Source: Tenrec ecaudatus (lineage: Eukaryota; Chordata; Mammalia; Afrosoricida; Tenrecidae). Taken from it: a DNA stretch of 64,000 bases. The notes under the pieces are model-generated. The model had not been told where the DNA came from. It was given only the letters and a program-made list of their open reading frames with translations, and ran no database searches. Position 1 is the stretch's first letter; every line of letters begins with the position of its first letter. Shown here in pieces: positions 20,725-31,600 of the stretch. The stretch lies in contig NC_134537.1 of assembly GCF_050624435.1 (NCBI RefSeq), positions 11,466,584-11,530,583 of the forward strand, given 5' to 3'. The translations under genes were made by a program, and so were the position numbers.

Positions 20725-21025
20725 CCCGGTGTCAAAATCGATGAAGCATCGAACTGCTAACCACTCTGTGGAGCTGCTTGCTCCCAGGGAGAAAGGGCAA
20801 GCTGTCTGCCGGGACCCTAGGCCCTCCTCGGTCAGAATCCACTCGATGGCCTACTAAGCAGACTTGCCTAATAAGCAGCCTCCGTGGCCCAGTGGTTAGA
20901 CCTTGGCTGCTCACTGCAGGTTTGGGCCCAGCCCAGCCTATGTGGCATCTACTTCAGAAACGGCTGCCATCTTGCAAACCCTGTGACGTACTTCTCCTCT
21001 GTCCCATGGAGTTCCAGAAGAAAAA
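20725..21025 (+). repeat. Two AfroSINE-like SINE pieces
   Basis: A fragment lies at about 20728-20850 (TGAAGCATCGAACTGCTAAC, CTCGGTCAGAATCCACTCG). A second at 20870-21000 begins AAGCAGCCTCCGTGGCCCAG, with TGGTTAGACCTTGGCTGC. Confidence 0.5.
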
Positions 21026-21029
21026 TTAG

Positions 21030-21228
21030 GCAGGGGGGGAAATCAGGAGCTGATGCCAGGGGCTTACGTAGAGAGTGAATGTTTTGAGAATGATGAGAGC
21101 AATGAATGTACAAATGTGCTCTACACAACTGATGTATGCATGGATTGTGATAAGAGTTGTATGTGCCTCTAATAAAATAATTTTTTAAGGAGCTGTAAGA
21201 GCTCCCAATAAAATGATTTTAAAAAAGA
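21030..21228 (+). repeat. LINE 3'-tail repeat (R1) with duplicated end
   Basis: GAGCTGATGCCAGGGGCTTAC, GAATGTTTTGAGAATGATGAG and GGATTGTGATAAGAGTTGTA lead to a first CTAATAAAATAATTTT end (21171-21186). A second terminus, GAGCTCCCAATAAAATGATT, follows at 21199-21220. The repeated terminus may reflect two insertions or slippage at the tail. Confidence 0.7.
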
Positions 21229-21239
21229 AAAATTAGGCA

Positions 21240-22320
21240 GGATTGTTTTGCTTGTCTTGTTTTGGGGGGTTGCCTGTTAAGACGTGTCAGGGAGCTCCCT
21301 GTCCATTGTTCCCTCTATGGCCAGAGCCTCCTGCTAGTCTAATCAGACCCCAGTGCTCCTCACCAGGGAACTCTGGCCTCATCTGTCTCCTCCACGCCAG
21401 GAGCATCTCCACACTGTCCACTGGCTCCAGGTTCCAGAGCCCAGGCCCCCTGAGGCTCCCAAAGATATCGCCCTCCCCATGCCTCTCTCCAGGAAACTCT
21501 GGTACCTCGCCAGCCCACAACACCTGCCCCACCTCCTCTGCCAGCTACTCATCCCTGCATGCGCCTCCTGGACAGTCCCTGCCCCGCTTCCTAAAGCCCC
21601 TGCAGGCCCTGAAGCAGAAGCCGAGGCTGGGTGAGCCAGAGCGCCGGCCACCGTTGGAGCCGTTGGCGTGCCCCCCTCCCCTGTGGGTCGCCAGGGACAA
21701 CGGATGCCCAGGGATAGGTGTAGTGGCGACAGACGTGGGCCTGCAGGCACCCTGAACGTGAAGACACCCCGCTGCCTCCGGTGTCCAGCCAAGAGGGAAG
21801 AGCGATCAGATCGATCAGATCGGGAAGCCCAGCGAGCCTGGGTGTCTTTGCAAGCCAGCAGCTGGGCGTCGAAGCCGCACTGATGCGCAAGAGCCGGGGC
21901 GCCCGGGTCCAGCCCTCCTCCAGGTCCCCTCCATCCTTGCAGCTGCCCTGCACTCCACCAGAAACCGAACCCCCAGGGCTGGCTTCCAGGGAGCTCGGCT
22001 TTCAGGGGGTTCAGCTCTCCCTCAAGTCAAGGGCGGCAGCGACTACTCCAAGTCCCAAGACCCCCAGTGCGCCGCTGCCACAGAGGCAGAGCCGTAGCCG
22101 TGGGCTGCTGGACTGGACCCAGTTCCCTGCCCTCCTGTGGCTGTTTCCCGACCTGTTTGAGCACAGGCTGAATTTTTAGGGTGCTGGCAGAGACCTCTGA
22201 CTATGATCATGGATTGCTTGCTCTGCTCGCTCGGATGACCCACGGATCGGGCTTTATGTGGGTGCTACCCGGTGGCATAGGCAGTGCAGCCTGCCATGCA
22301 TGCAGTTCATTCCAGCTCCT
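21240..22320. other. GC-rich stretch, no recognised gene
   Basis: Long overlapping open frames occur on both strands (170 codons at 21243-21755 plus; 137 codons at 21379-21792 minus), but none resembles a known family. Pro/Ser/Leu-rich composition on both strands is what GC-rich non-coding DNA gives. A short GATCAGATC tandem lies at about 21804-21822. It may be LINE 5' region or an old LTR. Confidence 0.35.
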
Positions 22321-22770
22321 AGAGTCCAGTCAGAACCCTTCGGAATTGTAATGAGCCGCCTGGACTCTCCTCGTTGCTGCATGGGGTAGACTGGAGCAGT
22401 AAGACACACGCCTCTGTGATTTGCTCATGCCTTTCTGTATCCAGGCCCTTGGATGGCTGGCATGTGGCCGACGAAGAACTGACCTGGCTAGTTTGGACCG
22501 TGAGATGATGTGAGTCTGTGATGTCCTCCTGCGCTGTCCTGGGCTCCCAAACACAACTCCTGAGGGTTTTCCCATGCCGAAGATCTATGCGTCCAAACGT
22601 CACACCAAGAATTTTGCTGGGCTGGGTGGCCTTGAGGGCCAAGAACCGGTCACCACTGAGGGGGGACCAGGCAGTGTCTTAAAGTCACACTATTAAATTA
22701 CAGGAGGAGGATGAGATGATGAAGGTCTGGTTGCAAAGGCCCAGGAAAGGAGCCTGGAACCCTCCACAGG
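22321..22770. other. No gene seen
   Basis: Nothing is assigned. Open frames on the minus strand (22319-22642) lack recognisable motifs. Confidence 0.3.
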
Positions 22771-22774
22771 TGGC

Positions 22775-22968
22775 TCCAAACTAACAAGCCAACCCTCGCC
22801 ACCTTTGAGTCATTTCACTCCCAGGGACCCCAAAGGCAGGGGTTCCCAGAGCACAGCTCTTTAGGGGACTAGAAAGTCTCCTCTGTCCCACGGAGCTGCG
22901 AGTGGTTTCGAACTGCTGGTACTGAGGTTAGCAGTGCAATGTGTAACCACGATGCCGCCCAGGTTCCT
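22775..22968 (-). repeat. AfroSINE-like SINE
   Basis: A diverged reverse copy: GCCAACCCTCGCCACCTTTG, GGACTAGAAAGTCTCCTCTG, GTGGTTTCGAACTGCTGG and CGATGCCGCCCAGGTTCC. Confidence 0.65.
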
Positions 22969-22969
22969 G

Positions 22970-23455
22970 GTGCAGGTGGATCAAAGCGAGGTTAAATGCC
23001 TTAGACCCGCCAGACTGGGCCCTCCTTCTGGAGAAGGCTTTGCTTGGCGGTCATGTCCTTTTTCCTGCTAACAGTAACTGTCTCCAAGAAGTGCTTGTTC
23101 TGCCAAACCCTTCTATGCACTTCCTCTTGTTCTAGAAATGGCCGGGGCCTTTTCACTGGCTCTCTGCTTGGCAATATTCACGGAGCCACCATTCACCGCG
23201 AGGCATGGCGTGTTGGAGAAAGGGCCAGGAGGAGAACTTGAGGAACCGAACTCTTGTTTCTTAAGAAGAAAGAGGGAAAAGAAAGAAACGCTCCTTGCGT
23301 GCCTACCATGTGCTGAACTCTGCGCTTGGGCCTTGCACGAAGACGCCCTTGGTCTCTGGCCATCAGGTCCTCAGTACTTGTGCACGTGGGCACGTGTGGA
23401 TAAGAAATACATTTGTGTCTTTGCTGGTGGATGGCCAGGTGAGTACCGTTGGCGG
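22970..23455. other. No gene seen
   Basis: Unassigned sequence before an RTE fragment. GTACTTGTGCACGTGGGCACGT around 23375 is locally palindromic and rich in CACGTG. Confidence 0.3.
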
Positions 23456-23690
23456 TACACCTGTCGCCGTTGTTGGTAAGTGTCGTTGCGTTGGTTCTGA
23501 CTTGACAAGCATCCTTGCGTACAGCAGAAAAGGAAACACTGCCCGTCCTGTGTCGTCATTGCATTTGTTGCTGCGGCTAAACCTGCTTTTGCAGCCGTTG
23601 TGTCGATCCATCTCCTTCCTCTCTTTCACTGGCCTGCCCCTTGACCAAGCACGATGTCCTCTTCCAGGGGCTGATCACTCTTGATAAACG
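23456..23690 (-). mobile_element. RTE/BovB-type LINE 3' fragment
   Basis: In reverse, this carries the RTE C-terminal landmarks in the same order as 3590-3760: AAACACTGCCCGTCCTG, GCAGCCGTTGTGTCGATCC, GACCAAGCACGATGTCC and CTTCCAGGGGCTGATC. Confidence 0.65.
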
Positions 23691-24050
23691 TAAGTGAGAC
23701 GAATCTCCCCATTTTCGCTTGAATGCCACGACCTCAAACTAGACGTGAAGAATCCGAGTCTCCGAGCTTCAGCCGCCCTCCCTGGAGAGAGGCTGAGTTA
23801 GAGCACAAGGGGAAAGCGGCAGCAACGGTGAATGGAGAGGAAACCTCAGTGACTTTCCTTTTTCTTCTTAGGGGATTCCGCTCCCCCGCAGAGCCCGCCC
23901 ACTTTGGGGCCCACCTTCTCAGGTATCTCCCTACGATATTTTTTTTAAGTTTTTTGAGGGGTTTTGTCTGGTTATCCAGAGGCGTCTGTATCTGATAGGA
24001 GTGGCTCAGCCATCACAGACGGGGATTCCATCTGTTAGTAGAAGGTACAT
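23691..24050. other. No gene seen
   Basis: Nothing recognised. A T-run lies at 23938-23960. Confidence 0.3.
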
Positions 24051-24051
24051 C

Positions 24052-24248
24052 TTTTAGGAGGATCCCTAGTGGCATACTGATTAATCACTCACTCAGCTGG
24101 AATTTACCCTAAAGGTTGGTGTTTTGAAATCATGGGGGAGGGGGCGAAGAGACCTGTTCCGGTAAAGACCACCTCCTCGGGAAGACTCAGGGGCAGTCAA
24201 CTCTGTCATATGGAGTGTGTGCGGGTTAGAATAGACCGCCTGAAACTA
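24052..24248 (+). repeat. AfroSINE-like SINE, diverged
   Basis: AGGAGGATCCCTAGTGGCAT at the head, GGTGTTTTGAAATCATGGG and ACCTGTTCCGGTAAAGACC in the body. Confidence 0.55.
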
Positions 24249-24254
24249 GCCTTG

Positions 24255-24350
24255 TAGAAACTCACCACTGTGTAGTCGATTCAGACTCACAGTGACCCTG
24301 GAGGACACGGTAGAACTGCCCCTGTGGGTTTCTGAGACAGTCACTCTTTT
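24255..24350 (-). repeat. AfroSINE-like SINE tail
   Basis: GTAGAAACTCACCACTGTG, GACTCACAGTGACCCTGGAG and GTAGAACTGCCCCTGTGGG on the plus strand. It faces the previous SINE. Confidence 0.65.
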
Positions 24351-24628
24351 TTTTTCTTCACCCCTAGCAGTTGTATTGGCAAGTAAATTATATATCATCT
24401 GATTCAATAGTTCAGTCATTCTATCATACCATGGGGAATTGTATGATCACCCCCACATCAAGTTTAGAGCCTTCCCCCTCCCCCATGGTTAAATCGCCTT
24501 TAAGATCATTGAGGCGATCAGTATCCATTCAAGTGCTCTCCCCCCCCCACTTCATTAGTTACTCCAGAAACCCCTTTTCCCTCCCTATCTGCCCCCTCCC
24601 CACCCCTGTATTCCCTATGCCCCTTTGT
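24351..24628 (-). repeat. LINE 3' UTR-like repeat
   Basis: A T-rich start is followed by TATCATACCATGGGGAATTG, CACATCAAGTTTAGAGCC and C-rich stretches. Similar sequence occurs at 3305-3450, so this is a dispersed LINE-tail family. Confidence 0.45.
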
Positions 24629-24629
24629 G

Positions 24630-25192
24630 TGTTAGTCCAGGTAGACTAGAGAAATAAACATATGTGTATAAGAGAGAGTTTTATATAAAGGGTAATTGTA
24701 CATTAAGAAAGCATCCCCACCCAGTTCAGTTCAAGCCATAAATCCGATATTAGCCCATCTGTCTGATACCAATCTATAAAGTCTTCAGATTCACGAACAC
24801 ATGCAATGATTCCAAATGCAGGATGATCACAGGTCAGTGGGTAGGAAGTCTTTGGATCCCATTGTAGGCATCTCAGCCCTGGCAGGGGTCTCTACGTGGC
24901 TAATACGACTTCAGAGGCCCGGTTGAATCAGGGTGGGTCATGTGGCTTCTCCAGCTCAGGGCACTAATGTAGTTCCATGTGTCTTGTCAGCCGCAATGTC
25001 TCCTAGGGAGTGAGTTGAGAGAATGTCTTCCACCTCCAAGGAGGAAAAGCCAGATTTCCCAGAATTCTCAGGAGAAAGCCCTACCCATACAGAGGCCTCA
25101 TTGGCTATGATCCGATGGACAGACTAGACTCCACCTCTTCACTATTAATCCTCTCAAATCCCAAATTGACACCAGATTATGTAACTACCACA
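24630..25192 (+). mobile_element. LTR-like family B, copy 5, complete
   Basis: It has TGTTAGTCCAGGTAGACTAG at the left end and GATTATGTAACTACCACA at the right. Internal marks include TATGTGTATAAGAGAGAG and GGAATTCTCAGGAG-type variants. No obvious direct duplication was found at this copy's flanks. Confidence 0.7.
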
Positions 25193-26222
25193 CCTCGTAT
25201 CCATAATTATCATTATGCATCCACTCCTGTGCTTCACAGCTGAGAGACCCAGCAGAAAACAAGATTGCGCTAAGGTGGTAAGGCTAAAAACATAGTAACA
25301 TACAGACAAAAATACAAATCAAGCCTAAGAAGGAAAAGACCTCCAACAATAATCAAAAAACCAAGGAAGATGCTTCTGTCATGGGACCAGGAAGAGATAC
25401 TTGCACCCAGGTCAAATTCAGGTGGAGTCTATACAGTGGTCAGCTGGCCAAGTGTCAAGTTCGATCCAGCATAATATAATGGTCTCTGCCTGACTGAGAC
25501 TCTTGCCTGTGGCTAGAGCGGATCTGCCAGTGGCTCAGCCTCTTTCAAGGAGTAGAAAGCCCTGTATTTCCACCAAGGAGTGTCTGGCGGTTTTGAACAG
25601 CTGATCTGGCAGTTAGTGGACCAATGTGCAACCACTATGCTACCAGGACTCCTAGAGGCTGCATAGGCACAAGAACATTGTCTTTTAGGGAGAAACCTTG
25701 TGAATTCTACCAATGCCGCTGCTGCTCAAAATGTGTTTGAAAGTCCTCATTGGAAAGTCCCTCTGGAGGCAACTTGGAAGTCATAGGAACTTGATCTCAT
25801 GTCTGCCGTTCCATTTCCACTTTCTATCCAATCGATTCTTTAGTCACCTCACGGATGCCAAGCTTCTTTCAGCGACTATCAAAAATCCTGTTCACATGCT
25901 TATAATGATCTCCACCTTGGACAATATTTCAGAGCCGACTGCTGTGGGTTTTAGGACTTGGGAACCCTACGAGGAGAATCATTATAATAAGTTAACCGTG
26001 CCTTGTAGGTGCTGTGGCCAAACTGCTGCCTAAGAGGCTTCTTTGAAAGCAAGAACACGCCTTCCAATAGATCTGGCCGGACTACCCTGGTCAGGTAGGT
26101 ATGTAGTACTCCATGTGCTATCATTAAATTGGACATTCTTGCTGAAGATGTCTTGCTTTTAAGTTTTGCGTTCCGTGCACAGTGCTAGATGCTATTGAAT
26201 AACACAGTAGCAATGGGCTGCA
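25193..26222. other. One reverse SINE, otherwise unassigned
   Basis: A reverse AfroSINE-like copy lies at about 25488-25655 (AGGAGTAGAAAGCCCTGTATT, GCAACCACTATGCTACCAGG). The rest is unassigned. The 106-codon frame at 25713-26033 has no recognised motif. Confidence 0.45.
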
Positions 26223-26224
26223 AA

Positions 26225-26400
26225 GGGGCCCTGGTGATGCAATGGATTCTGTGTTGGGCTGTGAATAAGGTCAGCAGTTTGAAACCACCAGCTGCACTGG
26301 GAGAGAAAGATGAGGCTTTCTATTCCCATAGTCACCGTCTCAGAAACCCACAGGGGCAGTTCTTCCCTGCTATAGGGTTTCTTTGAGTTTGTTGTTGTTG
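26225..26400 (+). repeat. AfroSINE-like SINE
   Basis: GGGGCCCTGGTGATGCAATG, AAGGTCAGCAGTTTGAAACC, GAAAGATGAGGCTTTCTATTC and AGAAACCCACAGGGGCAGT. Confidence 0.8.
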
Positions 26401-27114
26401 CTTACCTCTGTGTTTGAGCAGGGCGGCAAGAACTCAAGAAGGGGTCTGTGGTATGCTAAATAACATGCCACCTGGAGTTCTAGAAGTTAGGTGGGGTGGG
26501 TGGGAAGTAGTCTAAGACAATAGAGAAGCAAAGGGAACACATCAACACCTCGCGTTTCCCACAGAGCAGGGTCCTCCAGGTGGGTCAGGCAGCAGAAGCT
26601 GAAGTGGGGATGGCAACACCCCCATCCCCCTCCCCATCTAAGGAAGAGCTCCAAGAAAAAGATATCCCCCTTCTGCTTGGTGCCCTCTCTTTGTGATCAG
26701 CCCTTGGGAGATGGGGGAAGGCCTCTAAGATAGTGAACCCCCAGGCTGCTGACTGGTGAGATGCAGTTTCTAGTGCAGAGGAATTCTCGGTGAGTCTCTT
26801 GTCACAAGGAAACCCATTCTTCCCTGCCCGTTGAGCTGTCTCCTGGTAGGACCCATCTGAAAGCTGGACAGGTAAGAGGACCTGTTATGCCCCACCTGGA
26901 CCACCAGCTTTCAGATGGTGGAGGAACCCCAGAGGCCTTCTCTACCACCTACCTTCACCCAGGGCTTGGGAGAGTGCTCTAGAGAAGGCAGTCTACAGAA
27001 GGAGCACCTCTGACCCGGCAGGGTGGGCAGTGGCGCTGGCAGTCGCTGTGCGCAGGTTTGGGGGCTTCGGTGTCATGTGGTCACTCACTAATTCCTCTTC
27101 CCGTCTCTGGTGTG
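26401..27114. other. No gene seen
   Basis: Moderately GC-rich and unassigned. AAGCTGGACAGGTAAGAGGAC (about 26862) and CACCTGGACCACCAGCTTTC (about 26895) hint at a local imperfect inverted repeat. Confidence 0.3.
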
Positions 27115-27712
27115 GACACAGGGAAGGAGAAATACATAAATTCGTATAAGGGTGCGAGTTTATTGTGCCAGCCTGACCAATAAACACAAGTGGGATTAAT
27201 TGAAGGGCGGAGAAATAGACAGCTCGGCGAGCCTCGCCTTTCTTGTCTCTCACTTTTTAATCATTGGACCAGCATGCAGCTGCCTTATTTTTCTGTGCCT
27301 CAATTTAAAGGGTACACTCCCTGTGGGACGCTTAGCCTGCGGACTGTGTCACTGTAAATTGAGATCTCTTTAAGCCCACACGATTGGAATGTACATCTCT
27401 AGAGCTGGGGACCGACAGTTGGTGACCTGCCTTGCTGTTTGCTGCCTGTGTATATATAGCCCAGCTCTCTCTACAGAGGAGGAACTGGCGGCTCTCAAGA
27501 CTTAAAGGACTGCTAGTGTCTCACAACTCTCTCAGGGGAGTGAGTTGCACTGAGCCATTTGTACTGCTTTATAATTTAACTGTTCATTTCTTGTATTCTA
27601 TCTATCTGTATATAATTGAACAGTTCATTTCTTGTGTTATAGATCTATCTTTATAAAAATATATATATAATTACTAGCAATCTGGTTTTGTCTCTCTCGA
27701 GAACCCTAACAC
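27115..27712 (-). mobile_element. LTR-like repeat family C
   Basis: On the minus strand this starts TGTTAGGGTTCTCGAGAGAG. That recalls the family B start (TGTTAGTCTGGGTAGACTAG), and both are followed by an A-rich stretch and TATA-like runs. The other end is near 27115. A fragment recurs at 6245-6365. TTGAACAGTTCATTTCTTGT-type blocks are duplicated within it (27578-27630). There is no coding capacity. Confidence 0.5.
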
Positions 27713-28230
27713 AAAGGGGAAACTTTGTTTTTGTTTTTATAAGTACTGCATCCTTTTTAAACTTATTTTCAACATTTTGTAGGAGGAAAAGAAAAGAAAG
27801 CCACTTAAGGATCCCTACCCCTTGATGTCTTTCTACTGTTTTTTTCTCCAAACGTTTCCAGTTCTATCAGATCACCTCTCCCCAGTTCAGGGCACAGGGT
27901 CAGTTTTCAGTGAATATTCAAAAGAAGAAGAAAGTGTTACAACCTACTTTGTAACCACATGTAAGATTATTATCTCAAAAAAAGATTATTACCTCACTCA
28001 TATACAATTTTTTAAAATCCTTTAGTGGTGTACATAGTGAACACATCCAATTGATCAGAGATTGAGGTTCACCCCGAGGTGCCCCAGAAGAAATGCTTGC
28101 CACTCTACTTGCAAACGCTTACCCGGGAAAGCCCTCAGAGTTCTGCTCTGACGCACAGAGGGTCAGCAGGAATCGACTCGGCAGGCTCTGGACCTGGGTT
28201 AATATATACAGTAGTTACAAATGGTCAGAG
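27713..28230. other. No gene seen
   Basis: AT-rich and unassigned. Confidence 0.3.
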
Positions 28231-28314
28231 ACAAGGCGGCTTTCAAAGAGTTCATGGGAAAGTTCTATTACTTCTCATTCTATTTTTCCCAGGAACTTTT
28301 TGGAGCCCCCTTGT
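28231..28314. mobile_element. Mariner-type miniature element, 84 bp
   Basis: The ends are ACAAGGCGGCTTTCAAAGAG and CTTTTTGGAGCCCCCTTGT. They form terminal inverted repeats of about 24 bp with several mismatches around a short A/T-rich centre. Size and end sequence fit a mariner-derived MITE. The target dinucleotide is not clear on the left. Confidence 0.6.
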
Positions 28315-28424
28315 ATAATACACCATGGAGAAGTGCTTATGGTATGATTGTAAGAGCAATAATCAGCTGAATAATATCCCATAACTAGTTATTCTTATCT
28401 AATTATGTTGCCAATTACGTTCAT

Positions 28425-28490
28425 TGCTATCATGTATATACATATATATGATATGTACACATCCTATATATATATATATATATACATACA
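28425..28490. repeat. TA-rich simple sequence
   Basis: Repeated TATATACATATATATGATATG followed by a pure TA run at about 28466-28483. Confidence 0.85.
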
Positions 28491-28745
28491 TAAGAATGGA
28501 TAGCCATCTTTTTATTTTGACTTCAATGAACATGCTTCTAGAATTCTCCCACTCTATTGCTGAGAACATCTCCTAAAGCTAAGCTGCTTACAACAACAGC
28601 AGCAAACATGTATTTTGCTTGCACATAGGCACTTTTGATAGAGTTCTGTAGGAATGACTTAGATGTGCTCCCCGCTACATCAGCTGCAATGCCTTCGACT
28701 AGAGCCAGGCAATCCACTTTCAACCTAAGTCACTCACACAGTTGG

Positions 28746-29257
28746 TGTCGTAGTCTGGGTTGACTAAAGAAACAAATTCATAGGCATTAATATGTGTGCA
28801 ATAGAGAACTTTATAGCAGAGAGTAATTGTACATAAAGAAAACACCTCAGCCCAGTCCAGATCAAGTCCCTAAGTCCAATATTGACCCATATGTCCAATA
28901 GTAGTCCATAAACTCCTCTTGAGACTCACGCAGCCATACAATCATGCCGAATGGAGGAAGGTCACAGGCCAGTGGGTGGAAAGTCTTGTGGATCCAGTGG
29001 TGGTAGAAGCATCACAAGGCTGGCAGGGGTCTCCACGTGGTTCCTCCAGCTCACAGGACTCTGGCTGCATCAGCTTAGCTCCATCAGGCTTGTCATCAGT
29101 AATGTCTCTCAGGGAGTGAGCGTGTGTCCCACCTCCAGCGAGCTATTTATCTCCTTAGCACCTCCAAATGAGGTCATCAAGCTGCAGCTTGATTGACAGG
29201 CTAAACACCCATTCACTCTCAAGTCTCAAATGGGCAACTGATTATGTAACTACCACA
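28746..29257 (+). mobile_element. LTR-like family B, copy 6, with flanking GTTG
   Basis: A TGTCGTAGTCTGGGTTGAC start and GATTATGTAACTACCACA end give 512 bp. GTTGG precedes (28741-28745) and GTTGC follows (29258-29262), a 4-5-bp duplication that supports an LTR mode of insertion. Confidence 0.72.
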
Positions 29258-29627
29258 GTTGCCAAGTTAGTGCCGGGCATTGTCTGGGGATTCAACAAAC
29301 CTGTGGGTCAGGAGCCTAGGTTCCTCTTCACGTGGGCTTCCCCTCAGCTGCTTGGACTGCTTCAATAATGACTAATGCCTGAGCTCCAAGGTCAAGTGTC
29401 CCAAATGATCCAAAAGGGAACCGCATTTTTGTGACCAAGCTTTGGAAACCACCTAGGGATACCTCTACTGTCCCTCTTAGTGGAAAGCGTTTGCATTGAG
29501 GATAGGGAATTTCAGTCAGCATTCCTATCCGACTCCCAGTGCCCATTGTGCAAACCAGTCCAAGGAAAGGAGATTGCCAGATCTTGATGCCAAACAGCGT
29601 GGTGAGTAACATCTCCCATTCCATTTG
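29258..29627. other. No gene seen
   Basis: Unassigned. The minus-strand open frame continuing into the RTE fragment (29328-29792) is partly RTE-derived. Confidence 0.3.
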
Positions 29628-30205
29628 CTGCTGTTCGGGGCCATCGGGTCCGATCTGACTCGAAGCAACCCTGTGAACGACAAAACGAAGCGCCAGCTGG
29701 TCCTGCGCCGCCCTCATCATTGCTGTATTGGAGCTCCACGTTGCAACCACCGTGCCAATCCATCCCTTCAAGGGTCTTCCTCTTTTCTCCACTCTTACAG
29801 TTTACCCAGGCTGATGTCCATTTTGGGGCCTGGTCTCTCCTGGCAACATGTCCAAAGTAGATGAGAGGAAGTCTTGTCTCCTGACATTCTGGCTGTACGT
29901 CTCCCAGGGCAGATCTCTTCGTTCTTTTGTCAGTCCGTGGTATTTCAAGATTCTTCACCAGCATCATCACCCAAATGCACCGACTCTTCTCTGGTCTTCC
30001 TTATTCAATGTCCACGTATATCCGGAGCAATTGACAATACCACAGCTTGCGACAGGCGCTCCTCTGTCCTCAAAGGGACATTCTTGCTCTTCAACAAGAA
30101 CTCTAGTGCAGCAGATCTACCAGGTGCGATGGGGGTCATTTGATCTCCTGGCTGCTGCTGTCATGAGCATTGACTGTGGAGCCAAGCAAGACGAAATACG
30201 CCTTC
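29628..30205 (-). mobile_element. RTE/BovB-type LINE ORF2 C-terminal fragment
   Basis: In reverse translation two frames show EKRGRPLKGWIGTVV and EKRKTLEGMDWHGGC, the Arg/Lys-rich motif before the ORF2 end. Further landmarks are CAACATGTCCAAAGTAGATG, ATTCTGGCTGTACGTC and TCATGAGCATTGACTGTGG. It parallels 3590-4110 but with frameshifts, so it is inactive. Confidence 0.75.
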
Positions 30206-30867
30206 CACATGCGTCATCTGGACATCTTAGCTTCCTTTCCCTGTCTGGTTCAGACCCCAATTGCCCATGGAGTGCTCCTAGCTCACTTCAAGCCCCTCGC
30301 CATTCCGCACATGACTAACAGGCGCCAGCCACAAGGTCCACTCAACCCCCTGAACTTCACACCGGTTGGCCCCACCGCTCATTCAGAGCTTAGTAGAAAC
30401 ACTACACCTGAAAACAGCTTTAATAGAACAGGAAGGCTTGGAACTGAAGATAGGCAGAGGGAGGTCTGGAAGGGATCCCAACACAGAGCCTCAACAGCTC
30501 AAGGAGGCAAGCTTACCCTCCCAAGAGCAAAAGTTCACTCTCATCAACCAGGAAATGAATGCTCCGGGACCTCTCTCCACCTGCTGCCACCTTACAGGCT
30601 GGCTTGGTGCAACTCTTAGGGCAGGTGTGCCCCCTGGTGGGGCTCTTGCATGCTTATTCAGGATGCCTCTGCTCAGCAGTTCATCAGGGTGGCTCCCAGC
30701 TCAGCTCTGCTCTGGCTGGCTGCTGCTCTCACTGTCTTAGCCCTGCCTCGGCCAGCTCTTAACCCAAGCTAGGAGCTCCACTTCTGTCCACCTCTGCCAG
30801 GATCTTCACTGGCTCTTGGGGGAGGCCTTCCTGTGCAGGACCTTCTTGTTATAAAACAAGAGTGGGG
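30206..30867. other. No gene seen
   Basis: A 149-codon frame (30170-30619) starts inside the RTE fragment and has no known motif. GC content is moderate; unassigned. Confidence 0.3.
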
Positions 30868-31010
30868 TACCTTTTCTCTACCAAGGGCCATCTGGAGATT
30901 TGTACCACCATTTGCAGGCCATACAAAATTGTCCACTGAAAAATTAGCCTGCTACATCTGCTCGAATGTTTCATTAATTCACCCAGCGTGATGGTGGAAA
31001 CGGCTGCTCT
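30868..31010. mobile_element. Possible hAT-type element fragment
   Basis: GGGGTACCTTTTCTCTACC, AAGGGCCATCTGGAGATTTG, GCAGGCCATACAAAATTGTC and AAAAATTAGCCTGCTACATC resemble a non-autonomous hAT repeat seen in several mammals. The ends and target duplication were not found. Confidence 0.35.
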
Positions 31011-31600
31011 TTGGAGAGGTGTGTAGTGTGTTCTCCTATGGATGGTTTCTCAAGCTTTTTACAACCTGCGGGCTGCACACCCCACCCCCCACCCGTCGTA
31101 GAGGATGCACCGTCGGTCCAGCCCTAATCAACCTGGAAGCACCGCCACATCTTCCATATTCCACAGCAGTTCCTGGTCTCTTATGTGCGTGGAGCAGCAG
31201 GCTGCTTGTTTAAGTAGCCAAACAGCAAATCCTCGGTGGTCTCCGGATGCAGGACTAAAAGACCAAGTGGCATTTGGAGACATAGCCAAGTCACATTGTA
31301 AGGTGGGCAGGTGGCCACAAGGCGTTCTCGCCATCTAAAGGGGATATGTTTTAACCTCTTTCAAGTAACAAGGACCTGGAAACACTATCTGCACATCCCT
31401 CTGTGGGTTTCAGTCATTTTCAACTCAGCACAACCCCATAAGACAGAGTAGAACTGCCCCCACCGGGTCATTTCTGTGGAGGACATCACCAGGGCGCTCC
31501 TTCAGAGAGCCAGTGAGTAAGTTCAAACACTGACTCACCTTCCGTGAGCCCCCGAGCACGTAACCATCCCCACCACCCGTGCTCCTGACCTTCCCCCTGC
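31011..31600. other. Unassigned with one reverse SINE
   Basis: A reverse AfroSINE-like copy lies at about 31405-31565 (CATTTTCAACTCAGCACAAC, AGACAGAGTAGAACTGCCCC). The 31050-31340 part is unassigned and may continue the hAT-like material. Confidence 0.4.
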
